This document shows positions 63,558-64,000 of a DNA stretch of 64,000 bases, in pieces. The stretch is from Hydrogenophaga crocea (lineage in GTDB: Bacteria; Pseudomonadota; Gammaproteobacteria; Burkholderiales; Burkholderiaceae_C): contig NZ_CP049989.1 of the NCBI RefSeq assembly GCF_011388215.1, positions 1,426,001-1,490,000 on the forward strand, written 5' to 3'. The notes beneath the pieces were generated by a model. That model did not search any database, was not told the origin of the DNA, and worked only from the letters and a program-made list of their open reading frames with translations. Position 1 is the first letter of the stretch, and every line of letters begins with the position of its first letter. The translations under genes were made by a program, and so were the position numbers.

Positions 63558-63744
63558 GCAAAGTTCCATGCTCAATCGCTGCAAGCGCATGGCTGAAACG
63601 CTGTTACCGGCCTCTTGGATCTCTGCAAGCACGCGGACATTGGCAATTTCCGTTGGTTTTCCCGCTGTTGGCGCGCTGTTGCGAAGCAACGGTGCGGTTA
63701 CAGCGCGAAGTTCGATGAGTCATACGAGGCAAAAACAACGCCGT
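63558..63744. other. short gene-free stretch between traK and oriT
   Basis: No convincing gene here. A small hairpin GTTGC-GAA-GCAAC (63678-63690) is visible. A leftward frame of 76 codons at 63604-63834 exists but runs through oriT and looks like noise. Confidence 0.4.
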
Positions 63745-63866
63745 AAGGCGGGCAGGATGTGTGAAGTAGGCCCACCGGCAAGCCGGTTGTCCTTCTTCAC
63801 TGTCCCTTATTCGCGCGGGGCGCTCAACGGGCATCCTGCTCTGCGAGGCTGCCGGCTACCGCCGGT
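63745..63866. other. IncP (RK2)-type origin of transfer, oriT
   Basis: The stretch matches RK2 oriT as remembered over most of its length: GGGCAGGAT (63750-63758), GTGAAGTAGGCCCACC, the blocks CCTTCTTCACTGTCCCTTAT (63791-63810) and TCCTGCTCTGCGAGGCTG. The predicted nick lies on the minus strand in ATCCTG|CCCG, between 63752 and 63753. The inverted repeat ACCGGC-AA-GCCGGT (63774-63787) takes the place of the TraJ site region, and another lies at 63852-63865. It precedes the traJ start by ~10 bp. Confidence 0.88.
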
Positions 63867-63876
63867 TGGAGGACAC

Positions 63877-64000
63877 ATGGGTGACGAGAATCGAATCACC
63901 AGGAAGGGCAGCCCGCCGATCAAGGTGTACTGCCTTCCAGAAGAACGCGAACTGATTGAGGCGAACGCCAAGATGGCGGGGATCAGCGTGGCGCGCTATC
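63877..64000 (+). CDS. traJ: TraJ-like relaxosome protein, partial at window edge
   Basis: The first 41 residues of a TraJ homologue: MGDENRITRKGSPPIKVYCL followed by PEERELIEANAKMAGISVAR. RK2 TraJ starts almost identically (R-K-G-S-P-P-I-K-V-Y-C-L-P). TraJ binds the oriT inverted repeat so that the TraI relaxase can nick. GGAGG stands directly before the ATG (63868-63872). A relaxase gene is expected downstream, outside the window. Confidence 0.88.
   Translation, partial: MGDENRITRKGSPPIKVYCLPEERELIEANAKMAGISVARY

Larger units (their letters stand above)
57595..64000. mobile_element. genomic island integrated at the guaA 3' end (left part)
   Basis: From just after the guaA stop to the right edge the content is that of a mobile element. 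It holds a DUF4102-type tyrosine integrase, an AlpA-like protein, a regulator, IncQ-type repA-repC, an iteron-rich origin-like region, and TraK-oriT-TraJ of IncP type. Islands with integrases at the guaA 3' end are an established class. The left junction lies between 57595 and 57901, probably in the guaA 3' end itself; the right junction and attR are outside the window. Lower GC in several segments and codon use differ from the flank. Confidence 0.85.

Noticed and set aside
63604..63834. Leftward 76-codon frame over oriT.
   Set aside because: It runs through the conserved oriT sequence, with no family features or ribosome binding site.

Overview
High GC content, gene order and gene families (smpB / ratA-rnfH / guaB-guaA, pobA with an IclR activator, gspAB with a bactofilin, a YgiQ radical SAM protein, an XrtA-type sugar transferase) point to a betaproteobacterium of the order Burkholderiales, most likely Comamonadaceae. 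The species cannot be read from the window. No rRNA, tRNA or CRISPR array was seen.

Layout. 1-13.9 kb: a leftward operon of a 4,226-residue hybrid NRPS-PKS (A-PCP-KS-AT-ACP-aminotransferase-C-A-PCP-C-degenerate A-PCP, no thioesterase) followed by two alpha/beta hydrolases. 14.2-21 kb: surface-polysaccharide genes (NodB-like deacetylase, a large Ala-Pro-linker lipoprotein, a membrane-anchored beta-helix protein, UDP-glucose 6-dehydrogenase). 21-28 kb: a leftward fatty-acid operon (thiolase, FadB-type enzyme, FabG-like reductase, split chromate transporter) divergent from an acyl-CoA dehydrogenase. 27.7-31.4 kb: bactofilin, GspA, GspB and a solitary ABC ATPase. 31.5-41.5 kb: a crotonase, a MarR-linked flavin monooxygenase operon, a GAF protein, YgiQ, a cold-shock/DUF1294 protein, and pobA with a CoA transferase and its IclR regulator. 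41.5-50.5 kb: a second, nearly identical copy of the lipoprotein, an O-antigen-ligase-like polymerase, an XrtA-type initiating sugar transferase and an uncharacterised four-gene block (secreted protein, PqqD-like protein, HprK-like kinase, nucleotidyltransferase). 50.5-57.6 kb: a protease, a FAD oxidoreductase and conserved core genes ending in guaA.

From the 3' end of guaA to the right edge lies a genomic island. It has a tyrosine integrase, an AlpA-like protein, a zinc-finger/HTH regulator, an IncQ-type repA-repC pair, an iteron-rich origin-like region, and an IncP (RK2)-type TraK / oriT / TraJ mobilisation module. It also carries perfect KorB-operator-like palindromes and RK2-type iterons arranged as 40-bp inverted repeats 3.6 kb apart, and three copies of a 30-bp element at an almost constant distance (61-63 bp) upstream of three start codons. 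The element is therefore a plasmid-derived chimera (IncQ replication with IncP transfer origin) carried in the guaA hotspot.

The most interesting parts are the beta-amino-acid-type hybrid megasynthase with an apparently dead last A domain, the 98-99% identical 1.8-kb direct repeats 26 kb apart, the HprK/PqqD block with its candidate substrate, and the organisation of the guaA island. Family names were assigned by reading the translated sequences against remembered family features; no database search was possible.
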